In this document: piece by piece, positions 1 through 22,080 of the stretch
Numbering within the stretch: the first letter of the stretch is position 1
Layout of the letters: every line of letters begins with the position of its first letter
The notes under the pieces: model-generated
The model's database searches: none
Told to the model about the DNA's origin: nothing
What the model saw: the letters and a program-made list of their open reading frames with translations, nothing else
Source of the DNA: Amoebidium appalachense
Taxonomy: Eukaryota; Ichthyosporea
NCBI GenBank assembly: GCA_963693365.1
Contig: CAVNZM010000004.1
Span: 4,836,001-4,900,000, forward strand
Reading direction: 5' to 3'
DNA length: 64,000 bases
Position numbers and translations under genes: made by a program

Positions 1-2136
<2,136 letters not shown>

Positions 2137-2295
2137 CTTGATCTATTCTTGGATCGAATGCAACATCGCTAATCTCCCGTTTGCACAACTTGATGGTGCC
2201 GGTTTCTGGAAACAACCAATCATTGAAAGCCCTTAAAGCCATATCAAATAACACACAGGAATCACAAAGTAAGAAACCTAATGCAACTTTTCTAG
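2137..2295 (-). CDS. Possible internal exon, unknown product
   Basis: On the minus strand an open segment of 159 nt reads with ordinary amino-acid composition, for example LGFLLCDSC, RAFNDWLFPETG and SDVAFDPRIDQ. This contrasts with the low-complexity frames around it. It is preceded by a plausible acceptor (tcttcatgacag) and followed by GTTGGCC and then a C tract on the sense strand, matching the donor pattern of other genes here. The phase (2 nt, 52 codons, 1 nt) does not join the nearest exon candidate at 3,628-3,780 directly, so another exon or another gene would be needed. No family recognised. Confidence 0.35.
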
Positions 2296-2420
2296 CTGTC
2301 ATGAAGAACGGGCAAACCAAAACGAAAAAAAAGTCTGAGGTTACCTCCTGTGTGAATGAGCTTCCCCGTGCATGTGGGTGTGGGTTGGGATGTTTTTCTT
2401 CTTTCTCTTTTTAGGTGGCT

Positions 2421-2460
<40 letters not shown>

Positions 2461-3032
2461 GATGGGAGGGGAGGAGGGGGCGGGGGGAGGGAGGGGGAAG
2501 GGGGGTGATGTATGCGTTAGAGGGTTGGAAATATGGAGGAGACACCAGAGAACAACACAAAAATGAGAAACCCGAAATCAAACAGTGTAAGTGTGCAGGC
2601 AGAAGACACTTGAACAGCGCCCATCATCAGGGGGGTTCCTGGGGGGGGGGGGGGGGGGGGGGGGGGGGGTGCAGGGGCAGGGGAGAGGGACGGAGGGAGG
2701 AAGAGAAGAGAGGCAGAGAGAAGAAGAGAGTGAGAGGGGGAAGGGGGGGGGGGGGGGGGGGAGGTTTTTCCACGTACGTGGGTTGATAAATGCAGTGTGG
2801 ATCGAAAAGCAACAAATCCGTTGGCCCTGCTTGCCCGGTGGCAGGTGGTAGAGGTGCACTACTAGGTCCCCCTGAGGTTTGGTAATTATTTTTAGGTCGT
2901 AGAATCTATTTTTAGGTCTCTATTCTGCATATATGGCAATGTCCATCCTAGGAGATTGCAGTATATAGTCAAAGGATTTGGTAACGGCGGTGATGTATGG
3001 CGTATCATGATGAGAATATGATGAAGTTATGT

Positions 3033-3059
3033 TGACGTCATAATGACGTTTGATGACGT
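3033..3059. promoter_or_regulatory. Cluster of three TGACG motifs (CRE/ATF-like)
   Basis: A palindromic TGACGTCA at 3033-3040 is followed by TGACGT at 3044 and TGACGTA at 3054, all within 27 bases of low-repeat sequence. The spacing resembles bZIP (CREB/ATF) binding clusters. It lies just downstream of a possible 3' end of the minus-strand gene at 3.1-11.0 kb, so its target is unclear. It may be chance. Confidence 0.3.
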
Positions 3060-3098
3060 AATATCGATGCCACGCCGCAAAAAATGCTCACTTAGACC

Positions 3099-10998
<7,900 letters not shown>

Positions 10999-10999
10999 C

Positions 11000-11950
11000 T
11001 AGGAGCTTATTGTTCTTCACGGATGCCACTAATTGTTCTAGATGTCCTTCACTCCCCGTGCATGTGTATGGATGAACTAGTGGCATGAACAGAAAACACG
11101 TTCAACAGAGACACGCAATGCTCCTCTTCTTCTACATCTCTCTATAGTGGCCAAATCTACAGTGACATGCACGTCCTCGTGAATTACAGAATGAATTCCA
11201 CCATTCAGTGCTACATGATCACGTGTATGGTTCTTCGTATTAGCGTTTAAATGGTCTGGGTACGTGTGCCTTGAATACCATGCGTCAAAGAATGTTAGAA
11301 GTACTAGCTGCAGAGGAGACCCAGGGTGTGTACACCCTTCAACACATTCAAGCACATACACTTAGAGGTATATGTGGCACAGATGAAGGGATCGTTAGTT
11401 AAACATCAACAATAGTGGACTGCAGAGGGGATATTCATACTAAGGGGATATTCACACTAACATACATATCAGTAAAGTGATGGGACCGTTACCCAAACAC
11501 TGTTTCTGAGAGCGTAGGGGGAATAAAAAACGTCTTCGTCACGTTTCGAGCTGTCCTTTTTGAAGCCTTGGTGCTTCGCTTTGAATAACCGTTGACTGCG
11601 GGCCGTCCAATTAAAGTTTTTGGCGGCTCACAGCAAAATTCGATGAGCCAATCGAAAATGTTGTTATCAGCCCAAATAAGGCACAACCTAAGATGGGCAC
11701 ATTCCACCATCTCCTTGGAATGTAAACAGTTTAAACAAGCCTGCAAACAGCTTATGAGGCACAGACAAGTTTTCACAAAATTTTCAGACTCGCTGTGCAC
11801 ATGTGCACTCGCGACTCGGTAGTGTACGTAGGTGTGTACAGGGGTCACTCACTTTTAATTTAAAAGGTAAATTCGGCTTAGGGTCTAGAATCTAAAGGTT
11901 ACCAGCCGTATGGTTCATTACGTTTCCCCCCCCCCCCCCCCCCCCCCCCC

Positions 11951-11985
<35 letters not shown>

Positions 11986-12058
11986 TTCTGCTGTCTTGTG
12001 AACCCTTTTTTCGGCTGTGGGAGCATACCGCCTTTCAGATTTTTTGTGCCGTGCAGCG

Positions 12059-12089
<31 letters not shown>

Positions 12090-12463
12090 TGCAACCCCCC
12101 CCCCCACAACAACACACACACACCCACACACCCACACACACACACACACACACACACGCACGCAGTGTCACACACGCCGTACGCGTGCAGCGTGCACGTG
12201 CACGACACACGCACTGGCCATGGGCCCAGTGACACTCACAAGCACACAAACAAAAAATCCACATGTACATGTACACTCAGATATGCACACAAAAAGGTGC
12301 ATTATAATAGTGGAACAGGGAGTATACTAATTATTACACGGGTGTAAGGCTAGTAAAGGGCACCGTGGGCCCATGTAATCTGTTCTGCCCTTTCTTCAAC
12401 TAGCATGCAGCAAACACACACACACACACGTGCACACACATACACAGCGGCACGCGCTGACAC

Positions 12464-12496
<33 letters not shown>

Positions 12497-12600
12497 GCTG
12501 CACTTTTGAAAGCTTAAGTTGCTGCAGAGATCTAATCAAGAGCTAATCTGGACCTGAAAGGAGCTCGAGATGCCCTGTAGGAGGCTAGAAACCCCCGGTT
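11000..12600. other. Region between the unrecognised gene and the kinase 3' end
   Basis: Mostly non-repetitive to 11.9 kb. A minus-strand open stretch of about 76 codons (11,307-11,077) follows a good acceptor (ctcctctgcag) and ends in TAG. It could be the last exon of the kinase, since its phase 0 start fits the phase 0 end of kinase exon 5, but I recognise no domain. A 17-base imperfect tandem repeat (ggggatattcayactaa) is at about 11,427-11,460. C runs at 11,926-11,985 and CA/GT arrays at 12,059-12,160 and 12,415-12,494 follow. Confidence 0.4.
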
Positions 12601-12636
12601 CGGGGGGGGAAGGGGGGGGGGGGGGGGGGGGGGGGG

Positions 12637-12772
12637 TTTGAATGCGTCAAAAAGTACGAAGTACACAAAACGGATAACACGATGCAGAATGCAAGCCATA
12701 CATAAAGAGTATGCATAATAAGCAGACCATCCTCTGGGGGGCCCCACGTCATCCACAGTACCCGAGTTTCGG

Positions 12773-12780
<8 letters not shown>
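12637..12780 (+). repeat. G-bounded dispersed repeat in kinase intron 4
   Basis: Bounded by G runs at 12,602-12,636 and 12,775-12,807. Reads tttgaatgcgtcaaaaag, then gataacacgatgcagaatgc, then agtatgcataataagcag, then catcctctgggggg and cacgtcatccacagtacccg. Very close to the copy starting at 13,877. It is antisense to the kinase and ends about 40 bases from kinase exon 5. Confidence 0.8.
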
Positions 12781-12808
<28 letters not shown>

Positions 12809-12819
12809 TGAGTAGGTAC

Positions 12820-13380
12820 CGTACGGAGTGTGTCCAGGAGAGAGCTGGACGATGGAAAAAAGCACGGCATGATCTCTGCAGTTGTATGTTTTCTAGTTGT
12901 TTGCATGGCCCGGGCCAGCATCATTTCTTTTGCATAGCAAAAGTGTTTTCACCAGAGTGATTTTCTTCTACACAGTGAATCGCGTCACATTAATCATTAT
13001 TACCGTAGCTAGAGACTCTAGTGGCAGTCCCTTTGTATGTACAGGGGATGTATCATCACCCTCTCCTAGAAGAAAATAAATACAATACTCCCAAACTGAT
13101 ATTGGCATATATGTATAGTTTCTACGCATATCTTTCGTTTATGATGATATAAACAGTTCAGATGGACACATTTGCAGCCTTTTGTGCTGTATATTGACAA
13201 ATAAACAACAACAACAAAAAAAAAAGAAGAAAAAAAAAAAGAAAAAAGAAAGAAAAAGAAAAAAAGGAGATAATGAGCAAACGTATGTAAAACTTGCGAC
13301 AAGTGTTAATACGGCACGAACTTACCAAAAAAAAAAAAAGCATGAATATATTGGTGGGTGGTGGTGGTGGTTGGGGAAAA

Positions 13381-13420
<40 letters not shown>

Positions 13421-13609
13421 CAGGGGGAGGTTGGTATCTCCGTTGCTGATTTCGTCAATGGGTGGGTCTCTTGAAGGTAGCGCAGAACATGGTCACTCCT
13501 CCATCTTTCTCTGTGGGTCAAAAGTGAGAAAAAAAAGCGAAAGTAAGAAAGGAAGGAGGAGAGAAAGGGAAGGAGGGACGGGGGCAGATTGAAAAAGGGG
13601 TGGGCACCT

Positions 13610-13641
<32 letters not shown>

Positions 13642-16122
13642 GGGGGGGAGAGAAAGAGAGGGGGGGGGGGGGGGGGGGGGGGGGGGAGGGGGGAGAAGAC
13701 AGGTGGGAAGGATTAACAGATGACAAGAACCAAAAGATGAGAAGAAACAGAAAACCGGAAAATGCTTCGACCTTTGTGTTCAGGAAGGCTATTGCCAGGC
13801 AGGAGACGATGAGACGGGAAGGAAGGAAAACAGCGACTACTTTTCCGGGGCGGGCAGGGGAGGGGGGGGGGGGGGGTTTGAATGCGTTAAAAAGTACGAA
13901 GTACACAAGAACAAACGGATAACACGATGCAGAATGCAAGCCATACATAAAGAGTATGCATAATAAGCAGAGCCCATCCTCAGGGGGGGCCCACGTCATC
14001 CACAGTACCCGAGTTTCGACCTATTCCCCTCGTTAACGAAACCCAACTCAGATACTGTTTGGGGGGGGGTTGAATGCGGCCCATCCTCAGGGAGGGCCCA
14101 CGTCATCCACAGTGCCCGAGTTTCGACCCATTCACCTCGTTAACGAAACCCAACTCAGATACAGTTTCACTTAAACATGGGTGGGTCATCGGCCTTGATC
14201 AGAGACAAGCAGGGTTACTTTGTGGTGGTGGTGGTGGTGGTGGGGGGGGGGGGGGGGGGGGGGGGTTGAATGCGGAACACGGTACGAAGTACGCATACAC
14301 GACGAGAAGCATGGTGCAGGACACATGCAAAGGCAAACATTCAAGTATGCAACATCAGCCACGTGCACAGTATGCGTCATAAGCAGAGCCCATCCTCAGG
14401 GAGGACCCAAGGGGGGGGGGGGGGGGGGGGAGGGGGGAGTGGTACAGAGTACAAAGTATGCTTTCGCGACGGACAACACAATGCAGAGGTCGTAAGGTGA
14501 ACTCTAAAGACTAAGTGAGAGGGGGGGGGGGGGGGGGGGGGCAGGCAGGGGGGGCAAACATACGTTGGGTTCGGGTTCATCATGCCCAGCAGCATGGGCA
14601 GTGTGTGGTCGGAAATACGGCCCCACCCACACAGCTGCTGCACGTTGGGGTATGCCTCAACAAACCGATTGTAGCGCTGGTCACTCACGTCCGCCTCACA
14701 CCTGTTATTTCGACCAGCCCATTAGAGTTTTGGGTTATTCTAATGATTGGTGCCTCTAAAGTTTTGTCACAGTAACCTGTTTGCCGCTATGCTAAGGATC
14801 TAGGGAAAGAATTGATGCTTAGGAGTTGGGAGAAGCGATACAACAGCCATACCATTTTTCCCAAGCAAGGCACATGGCATATTTTGTTAACGACTGAAAA
14901 TTTTATGTGGTCACAGGAGCGGGTAGGGGAGCATTCCCCCTGTCACCCTTTAAAGCAACCTGCCAGAATGAAGCTTCTCTAAACAGCCATTATGTCAAAC
15001 TAGAGTCAGATCCAAGCCTATCGCTTTAATAAATGGAGGAGTTTAAATTGTTAGCCTCTTCGGGCCGGCACTAATTGATTTGGCCGGCAGCCGGCCATCT
15101 CTAAACAGCTCTAAAGAACTCTATCGAGGCTCAAAATCGATAGAAAAAGCTCAAATGAATTGTAAATCCACGTATATGTCTTACCTACATACGTTTCTAA
15201 GATAATTTGGGGGGGGGGGGGGGGGGGGGAATCATTTTTTCGTATACTTGTGCATCTGTTTCTGCGTTTCTCAGCGACTATCCAGGGAAATATTCCGGTA
15301 TGAACAGGTTAAAGAAATCACTGGTACCTACCATGGGAAGCAACCAATCAGCAAGCAGAACAGCACCACCCCGGCGGAAAACACATCACATTCCATAAAA
15401 TCCACGTGCTTCAACTCGCAGCTTCCCTCGTGCACCTCCGGCGCCATGTAGTTGAGTGTCGACGACCCCCCACACGCCACTGAAAAAAAAAGAGGATAGA
15501 AGTGAGAAAAGTAAGACCTAAGCAAGATTATCGCGGCGTGACGACATAATTCTGTTAGACATCTATAGGAATGTTGGCGTGTTGTGTGTGTTTTGGGGGA
15601 GGAGGGGGGGGGGTACGGAGGTAGGGGGAGGGGGTAGGAGCTAGGATGGGGGGTGGGGATGAGGGGGATCGTGATGCCACCATGGGCTCTACCGAAAATG
15701 GGGGGGGGGGGGGGGGGGGGGGTTAGAATGCACTGTGGAATGCACGGGAGGGGGGGGGGGGGGTCTCAGTGTCTGTATGTATCCACGACTGTCATGAGCC
15801 ACGTGTTTAAGGGGCATGTTCGGTAATCCAAAAACCCACTCCCCCCCCGCCTCCCCCCCCCCCCCTCATGCACACTTCCTGCCATCGCTTTATGTTCCTT
15901 TATTCTTCCCACATGCTTTCTATTCAACCAGCACCACCACCCCTCACTCCTTCCAGCACACATACTCCCCATCCCCTCCTTACCCCTCCCCACCTCTCAC
16001 TCCTCCGCTTTGCAAGCATATTCCCATCCAACACAGAACACACACAAAGAGAGCGAGGGGGGGGGGAAGGGGGGGGGGGGGAAAGGGGGGGGGGGGGGGG
16101 GGGGGATGTACATCTATATCTA

Positions 16123-16192
<70 letters not shown>

Positions 16193-16910
16193 TGGACAGA
16201 GAGAGGTGAAAAAGAGGGAGAGAGAGAGAGGACCGGGGGAAGGGGGGGGGGGGGGGGGGGGGGGGGGGAGGGGGAGGGGGGACGCATACATATGCACTCC
16301 TTTGACCGGCACACGGCCGATCCAAAGTCGATTAGGTGCAGATCTCCCCTTTCATCCAATACAAGATTGTCCAGTTTGATGTCACAGTGCGCTACATCGT
16401 AAGAGTGGATGTGACACAGCGCCTGGATCAGCTGCCAAAAAAAAAAAAAAAAAAAAAAAGGAAAAGGAAAAAACAAAGAATTAAAAAAAAGAAAGAAAGA
16501 AAAAAGAAGAAGAGAAGGTGGTGAACAATGAAAGACAAAAGAAGGGGAAACGAAAAAAGGAAATCGAAGAAAGGAAGGACAACAGGATAAAGGGGGGGGG
16601 GGGGAAGAGAGGGAAAAAAAAGGGGGGGGGGGGGTTAAAGAGAAAATAGAAGAAGGGAAACCCGTAAAGGGAAAGGGAAAGAAAGGAAAGAGGAAAACAG
16701 ATTAAGCAGAAGTGTTAGTCGTATTTGTTTTGGTTCATCCCCCCCTCACCCCCCCCCCCCCCCCCCCCCCCCCTCTCCCCAACACACACATGGTGTTCTG
16801 CAGCATTCAACTCAAAGATCCGCCTATATCCCCTCCTTTCCCCTCCAAACACACATAACAAAAGCAATATATAAACAAACAAACACCCGCGCGCACGTGC
16901 GCACGTGCAC

Positions 16911-16945
<35 letters not shown>

Positions 16946-17853
16946 CACACACGCACACACATGGCGTAGGTTGGGGAAGAGGGGAAGGGAGAGAGGTTCA
17001 GGAGCTGATACACAGAACTTATTACAAAGATCCACAAAAAGAAAAATAAGACTGTTCCACACTAAGTAGGCGCCAGTACATACGAATTGCAGTCTAAATT
17101 CTCTGCACCGCAACTGCCTTCCATCTTGCTTCCCTTGTGAAAATCAATAAAAGAAAAAAAAAAAAGTTTCCCTTTGGGAAAGACAGAATCACATTTTCTT
17201 GATTTGGGTGTAGCTACAAACCATTGAATTTTTAGTACATGGGGCATTTGTGTTTGTTCTTCCCTTTCAGACCTACCCATCCACTACCACCACTGCCAAA
17301 AGGAGGCACTTGCTCTTTATTACCATAATTTTTTCAAAAATAAAGCAGGTCGCTAGAATAGGGTTACAGAAAGCACGCTCACAACACCAAAACTCACCTG
17401 CATAAAGTATTTTAGAGCCTTTTTCTCATCTACGCCACAGCACGGAGACACGGCATCGATCAGATCCCCGCCTCCGAAATAAGGAAAAATCATACACCAA
17501 GCATCCGAGCTCACCTTCACAATCTCCTGGACACTGACAATTCGCGGGTGCGGTGGAAAGCGCATCATTATATCAGCTTCGGCCTTTCTTTCTTCGCCAA
17601 AAAGATACTTCATTATTACGTTCTTCCTGGTTGGCATGTGCATGCCGAACGTTACGCGCGAACACGGTGTCGCATTTAGAGTGGTAAGAGGGATGTAATC
17701 TCTCATGGGATCCTCCTTGGTCAAGGGATTATCCATGCTCGGGTAACAGCAAGTGTCCGCGCACAGACTTGAAATATGACATTCGCAGCTTGCCGGCGCC
17801 TCGGCCTTTGCTCGCTGCTTTTCAGGCAGCCCAGATGCTAACGTGTCGTGCAT
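12820..17853 (-). CDS. Serine/threonine protein kinase, five exons located, 3' end open
   Basis: Minus-strand exons 17853-17398, 16431-16290, 15479-15332, 14701-14564 and 12892-12820 join in phase to about 319 codons covering nearly the whole kinase domain. Exon 1 has the ATP-binding lysine (NVIMKYL, K82) and the helix C glutamate (about E92). Exon 2 has the catalytic loop HCDIKLDN (D169, N174) and IDFG (D187). Exon 3 has TLNYMAPEV and the segment DVFSAGVVL. Exon 4 has the C-lobe (DQRYNRF). Exon 5 completes the NPTKHTT motif near the domain end. Two features are odd. The HRD arginine is cysteine, and the segment before K82 (about residues 58-76) lacks the usual glycine-rich loop. Phosphotransfer residues are present, so it may still be active. 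The start is the ATG at 17,853 (context AACGAAAATG). Introns of 0.8-1.7 kb hold A-rich, AT, GA and G/C tracts. The C-terminal end lies left of 12,820 and was not located. The substrate is unknown. Confidence 0.85.
13877..14178 (+). repeat. G-bounded dispersed repeat with tandem tail units
   Basis: Head 13,877-13,975 nearly matches the copy at 12,637. Its tail (cccatcctcagggn, cacgtcatccacagt, cccgagtttcgacc, cctcgttaacgaaacccaac) occurs twice, at about 13,976-14,060 and 14,088-14,170, separated by a short G run and ttgaatgcgg. This shows that the tail is part of the element and can be duplicated alone. The element lies in kinase intron 4, antisense to the kinase. Confidence 0.8.
14266..14505 (+). 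repeat. G-bounded dispersed repeat, best-preserved copy plus a short one
   Basis: Positions 14,266-14,400 match 48,657-48,790 at nearly every base by eye, although the copies are 34 kb apart. Landmarks are ttgaatgcggaacacgg, acgaagtacgcatacacgac, gtgcaggacacatgcaaagg and cataagcagagcccatcctc. A second, short copy (gacggacaacacaatgcag) follows a G run at 14,440-14,505. Both are in kinase intron 4, antisense to the gene, and the short copy ends near kinase exon 4. Confidence 0.85.
16129..16260. repeat. (AT)n then (GA)n then G run in kinase intron 2
   Basis: Alternating AT at 16,129-16,174 passes directly into GA repeats and then purine-rich sequence ending in a G run at 16,243-16,268, next to kinase exon 2. 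Read on the sense strand, the donor of exon 2 is followed at once by C tracts. Confidence 0.85.
16437..16720. repeat. Polypurine tract in kinase intron 1
   Basis: Almost entirely A and G on the plus strand, with an A run at 16,437-16,459 and G runs at 16,593 and 16,622. On the sense strand this is a long polypyrimidine stretch leading into the exon 2 acceptor, consistent with use as the splice-site pyrimidine tract. Confidence 0.8.
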
Positions 17854-17859
17854 TTTCGT

Positions 17860-19750
17860 TCGTGGTGTGATTAGCATTAAAAAATTAGCACAAGACACAT
17901 GTAACCGGTGAATCTTGTTGACAGCAACGCTGCAGACACTCCAACTGCACACAAAGTGGCTTCACGGATCAGCAGCGGAATTACTGTGGATGCTTGCTCT
18001 TGTGGCTCACACAAGCTGTGGATAACAAGAAGGTGCACCATGCGCGTGCGAAAGAAGTGCATGAATTTGCCTTGTGGTGCAAAAATGGAACCCCCAGAAT
18101 ACACTGGGCCTACAACAGGTTTTCGTCAGGGTTCTGAGGTCAAGGAAACATGGAACCATTCAGCACCTCATACGTATGAGCAATAAAGATTGCAGAGAAA
18201 CGACTGTAGCGTGTGTGCACATACGTCAATAAGAAGCAAAAGAGAGGCACTCGAACTGTGTTCTCAAGGATCCTAAAATACTATATAATTGACGGTGATT
18301 ATTCTCTCTCACTGGCGGAGGCCCTCATGAAAGTGACTCAGTTTTCAAAGGCCAGTACCATGTTGCGCGGCAGCTTTCACCCTAGCTTTGATATTCGCAT
18401 GAATCCCCACGAGTACATTAATTTCGATTCTTAACAAATTATTACTTGAGGGCTGTCGGTTGCGCACATTGCCACATAAATAACAGACCAACGTACTTCT
18501 ATTATAATATATTACATTATATATTTCAATTGTCTATTTACAAAACTGAACCCACTTTTCACGATTCTTTCCGGGGTTGTATCGTAACGGAAAAATAAAA
18601 ACGCAACACGAGAAATGTTCTGAATTGGTAAAAAGCGGGGAGGCGATCATGGTTCCAGGAAGACTCAGAGAACCGTCCAATCAGGTGGTTGCGTATGCTA
18701 AAGGCACTCATCCTCCCCATACCTAAAAGGCCTCGCTGATTGAGATGACAATGAGGGGGCGCAACAAATGGAAAGTTGTTCTTGACATATGTTGTGTAGC
18801 TCACTAATGTGCCATTAATCTTACAACATTAGATATTGATATGTTTTATTATATAATATTGCAAAATGTGAAACGTAAGGTACATTTACAACATATTAGT
18901 AGACAAGATACTGCACACATGGTGGTGCACTACGAATACAAAACAACTGAAAAATGCACAGCATTCTGTATCCCCCTCAACTTCCGGCCATGGGAAGAAA
19001 GCAACCGAATCCTTTTTCTAGAATTCGCTCGACGCCGGAATTGATTGAAGCATATACAGAACTTGTCTTGATGATAATTCCTACTATTAAACTGTACTAA
19101 TAGCTGTATTACAACTTCTGCAAGCATGCTTTTTTGGTCCTTTATCTCATGAATTAGTGAATTTGAACTCAGCACGATTTTTAGTCTACGCAGGCTAGCC
19201 TGCTTCAGCTGTACATGCTAGAGCGAGGTAAAAGCTCCGAGATAGAGCATTTTGACCGCAGTGGGCTTTGGGTCTAGGTAGATGCTAAAAACGGTAAAGA
19301 CTCAAATAAACACTGTACATTTGTTTTTATTACAGATTTTACGTTTTCCCCTATCCTATTCCCCTTTTTTTACCAAACTTTTTAGAGTTAGCCTATAACT
19401 GTTCAGTGAACACCAAGAAATTTGCATGCCTAGCCCAATCAGCACGTGAATCGCCTAATGGGTTCGCTTCTCTCATCAAATCCAGAACAAACAGCATAAA
19501 AAGAGAAGTTACAAGCAGCCATTCATTGATTAATTATTCATCAAAACACACAATTTCGTGGGTTTTTAATTTATGAAATCTTTTTGCCCGAATTAGCCTG
19601 GTCAGAATTGGAGCTATTTGGGGGCCCCTACTCGCACGATAAAGTTCCGGTCGTTTGCGATCATGATCTGCAGCTAATCGTTATTCGCTTTGTTTCTAAA
19701 GAAGACCAATCACCAACAGCTGGTATTCTCGGCGGTACTTTTGAAAATGA
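17860..19750. other. Intergenic, AT-richer, few repeats
   Basis: The region upstream of the kinase start holds no convincing gene. A plus-strand frame at 18,213-18,434 has ordinary composition (IDGDYSLSLAEALMKV, SFDIRMNPHEYINF) but no recognised domain. It could be a small gene or an exon. The rest (18,440-19,580) is AT-rich with no simple-sequence arrays, unlike most of the window. Confidence 0.4.
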
Positions 19751-19756
19751 AAACTG

Positions 19757-19803
19757 GTTCGGTTCGTGTGACAAGCCAGATTGCCAGATTGCCAGATTTT
19801 TTT
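19757..19803 (+). repeat. Left copy of a 45-base inverted repeat
   Basis: Contains tggttcggttcgtgtgac followed by three cagattgc units. The reverse complement recurs at 22,614-22,658. Together they bracket about 2.8 kb that is mostly CA/GT repeat. Confidence 0.75.
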
Positions 19804-20202
19804 TACCGGTAAATTTTAGCCATTCAGATCGAGCCATTATAAAACTAAATTTCGTATTAATGCCAGAATTTATCCACCCCCTTTCCAGATGCCGGATTTT
19901 AGAAAGGGGGGGGGGGGGGGTTTCCAGATGACGGCCGTGCAGGGATTGGGTAACCCAGGCCGCCAGAATGCAAGCGTAACCAATCAGCAGGTGCCTCCAC
20001 AAAGGCTGCTTGGCCGTGTGACACAGCGTACGACAAAACGACAAAACGATACCTGTCACAACCGTAGTGTTGACAAAAGAGACGATTCCCTCTTCCTTTC
20101 ATCTGATTTATTTGTATTTTTATTTGCGGATAGCTCTCTTTCGCCCTCGTCTGTACCTTGCCCTTTGTCTTTTCCTTGTAGGGTCTCTCTTGAGACGGGA
20201 AA

Positions 20203-20394
20203 ATGGGCGACCCAGATGAACACCACCGGCGGGTTGTGGCTACTATATTGCTCCTAACGTGTTACTCCGCCGCATTTTTGGCCTATACGTCCATAAACGC
20301 AACCGCTCTGGATCACACGCCTGCGTACTACCTAACTCGACCCTCTTTACTCCATCCCAAAATTGAGGAAATGCCTTGGTCCCGTTTGTGGTAA
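20203..20394 (+). CDS. Possible first exon of a small membrane protein
   Basis: An ATG-started frame of 63 codons has one predicted membrane segment at about residues 11-28 (VVATILLLTCYSAAFLAY), after a charged start (GDPDEHHRR). It ends in TGG TAA, but the same bases offer a GTAAAA donor (tttgtg|gtaaaa), so it may continue in another exon. A pyrimidine tract and ccttgtag lie 20 bases before the ATG. No homologue recognised. Downstream is CA-repeat DNA with no matching exon. Confidence 0.3.
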   Translation: MGDPDEHHRRVVATILLLTCYSAAFLAYTSINATALDHTPAYYLTRPSLLHPKIEEMPWSRLW

Positions 20395-20469
20395 AAGGAT
20401 GCGCCAGACACAGTCATTCCACTTTTGGCCTTGTGTCTCTCCCACTGTCTCCGTGCATCTTTCATTGAC

Positions 20470-21004
20470 TAAGCATGCATGCATGCCAACACAGGCTCAA
20501 ACGCACATGTGCACCCATGCATCCACGCAAACCCAAACTCGCACACACACCCACATACAAGCTTGCGAGCGCAGCACACACACACAGACACACTCAGACA
20601 CACACACACACACGCACACACACACTCACCATGCCTCAATGCGTGCACGCGTGCACACACGAACACACACGCACACATACACACACACACGCCGTGACAT
20701 CCACCTGCGCGCATGCGTGCACGCGCGCGCACACACACACACGTATTCACACACACACTCTCTCTCTCTCTCCGACTCTCCCTCCCTCCCTGTCCATCTC
20801 TCTCTGTCTCTTTCTCTCTGTCCTAACAGGCCTCTAGTTTATCTCACACGTGCACACACACACCCTTCAATACGCGCACACGCGCACATGAGCACACGCG
20901 AGCACACACACACACACACAAGCCCGCGCGCGCGCGCATGCACACATACACAAACACTCGTACGTGCGCACGCGTGATGTGGGCACCCACCCGCCCACAC
21001 ACAC

Positions 21005-21046
<42 letters not shown>

Positions 21047-21169
21047 CGTGCCACAGCCTGTGACACACAAGCTCACTCTGAGACACACACACACACAGAC
21101 ACACACACACACGCACACACACATACACCCCCCCCCCCCCCCACCTTTCCACACACAAACACGATACAT

Positions 21170-21215
<46 letters not shown>

Positions 21216-21227
21216 TGTGACACACAC

Positions 21228-21270
<43 letters not shown>

Positions 21271-21274
21271 TTGA

Positions 21275-21347
<73 letters not shown>

Positions 21348-21394
21348 ACACACACACACACGAACACACACACACACACACAAACACACACTGT

Positions 21395-21441
<47 letters not shown>

Positions 21442-21445
21442 TTGA

Positions 21446-21517
<72 letters not shown>

Positions 21518-21804
21518 CACTTACATGCCCCCCCTCCCCCTCTCCTGGGCCCTTCGCCGTACGATTAGCTCCGTGGTGGTCTTTCACGTGTAGAATGCAC
21601 GGGGACCTCACCCAAGTATGGGGTGGAGTGTGTGGGTGTGTGGGGTGTCGGTGGGTCGGGATGTGTGCCAGTGGGGGTGTGGGAGCGCGTGCGTGTGTGT
21701 GCATGTGCGCTTTGTATGGGTATGTGCGTGCGTGTGTGCGTGCGTGCGTGCGTGCGTACCTGGTTGCCTGCGTGCGTGCGTGCTTGCGTGTGTGGGTGGA
21801 TGGG

Positions 21805-21840
<36 letters not shown>

Positions 21841-21960
21841 AGCGTGCTTACTACGTGTATGTGTGTGCGTGTGCGTGTGTGTGTGTGTGCGTGTTTGTGT
21901 GTGTGTGTGTGTGTCTGTGTGTGTGTGTGTGTGCGTGTGTGTGTGTGTTTGTGTGTGTGT

Positions 21961-22009
<49 letters not shown>

Positions 22010-22080
22010 CGTGCGTGCGTCCGCGCGTCTGTGCGTATGTGCGTGCGTGCTTTCGTGTGTGCGTGCATGTGTACTTGACA
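20470..22080. repeat. Complex CA then GT/GCGT microsatellite block
   Basis: CA arrays dominate 20,470-21,525, including three related blocks around 21,180-21,525 in which ctgtgacacac and ctgttgagacacac interruptions recur. That points to duplication of a higher-order unit. From 21,605 the plus strand switches to GT, with GCGT tetranucleotides at 21,725-21,845 and (GT)n at 21,855-22,005. Frames up to 457 codons here are pure repeat translation. Confidence 0.9.

Noticed and set aside
11489-11848. 119-codon minus-strand frame as a kinase exon
   Set aside because: No acceptor or donor pair fits the phase 0 end of kinase exon 5 and no kinase-tail features are visible.
19584-19931. 115-codon plus-strand frame
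   Set aside because: Spans one copy of the inverted repeat; the related frame at 22.5 kb is on the other strand, so similarity is of DNA rather than protein.
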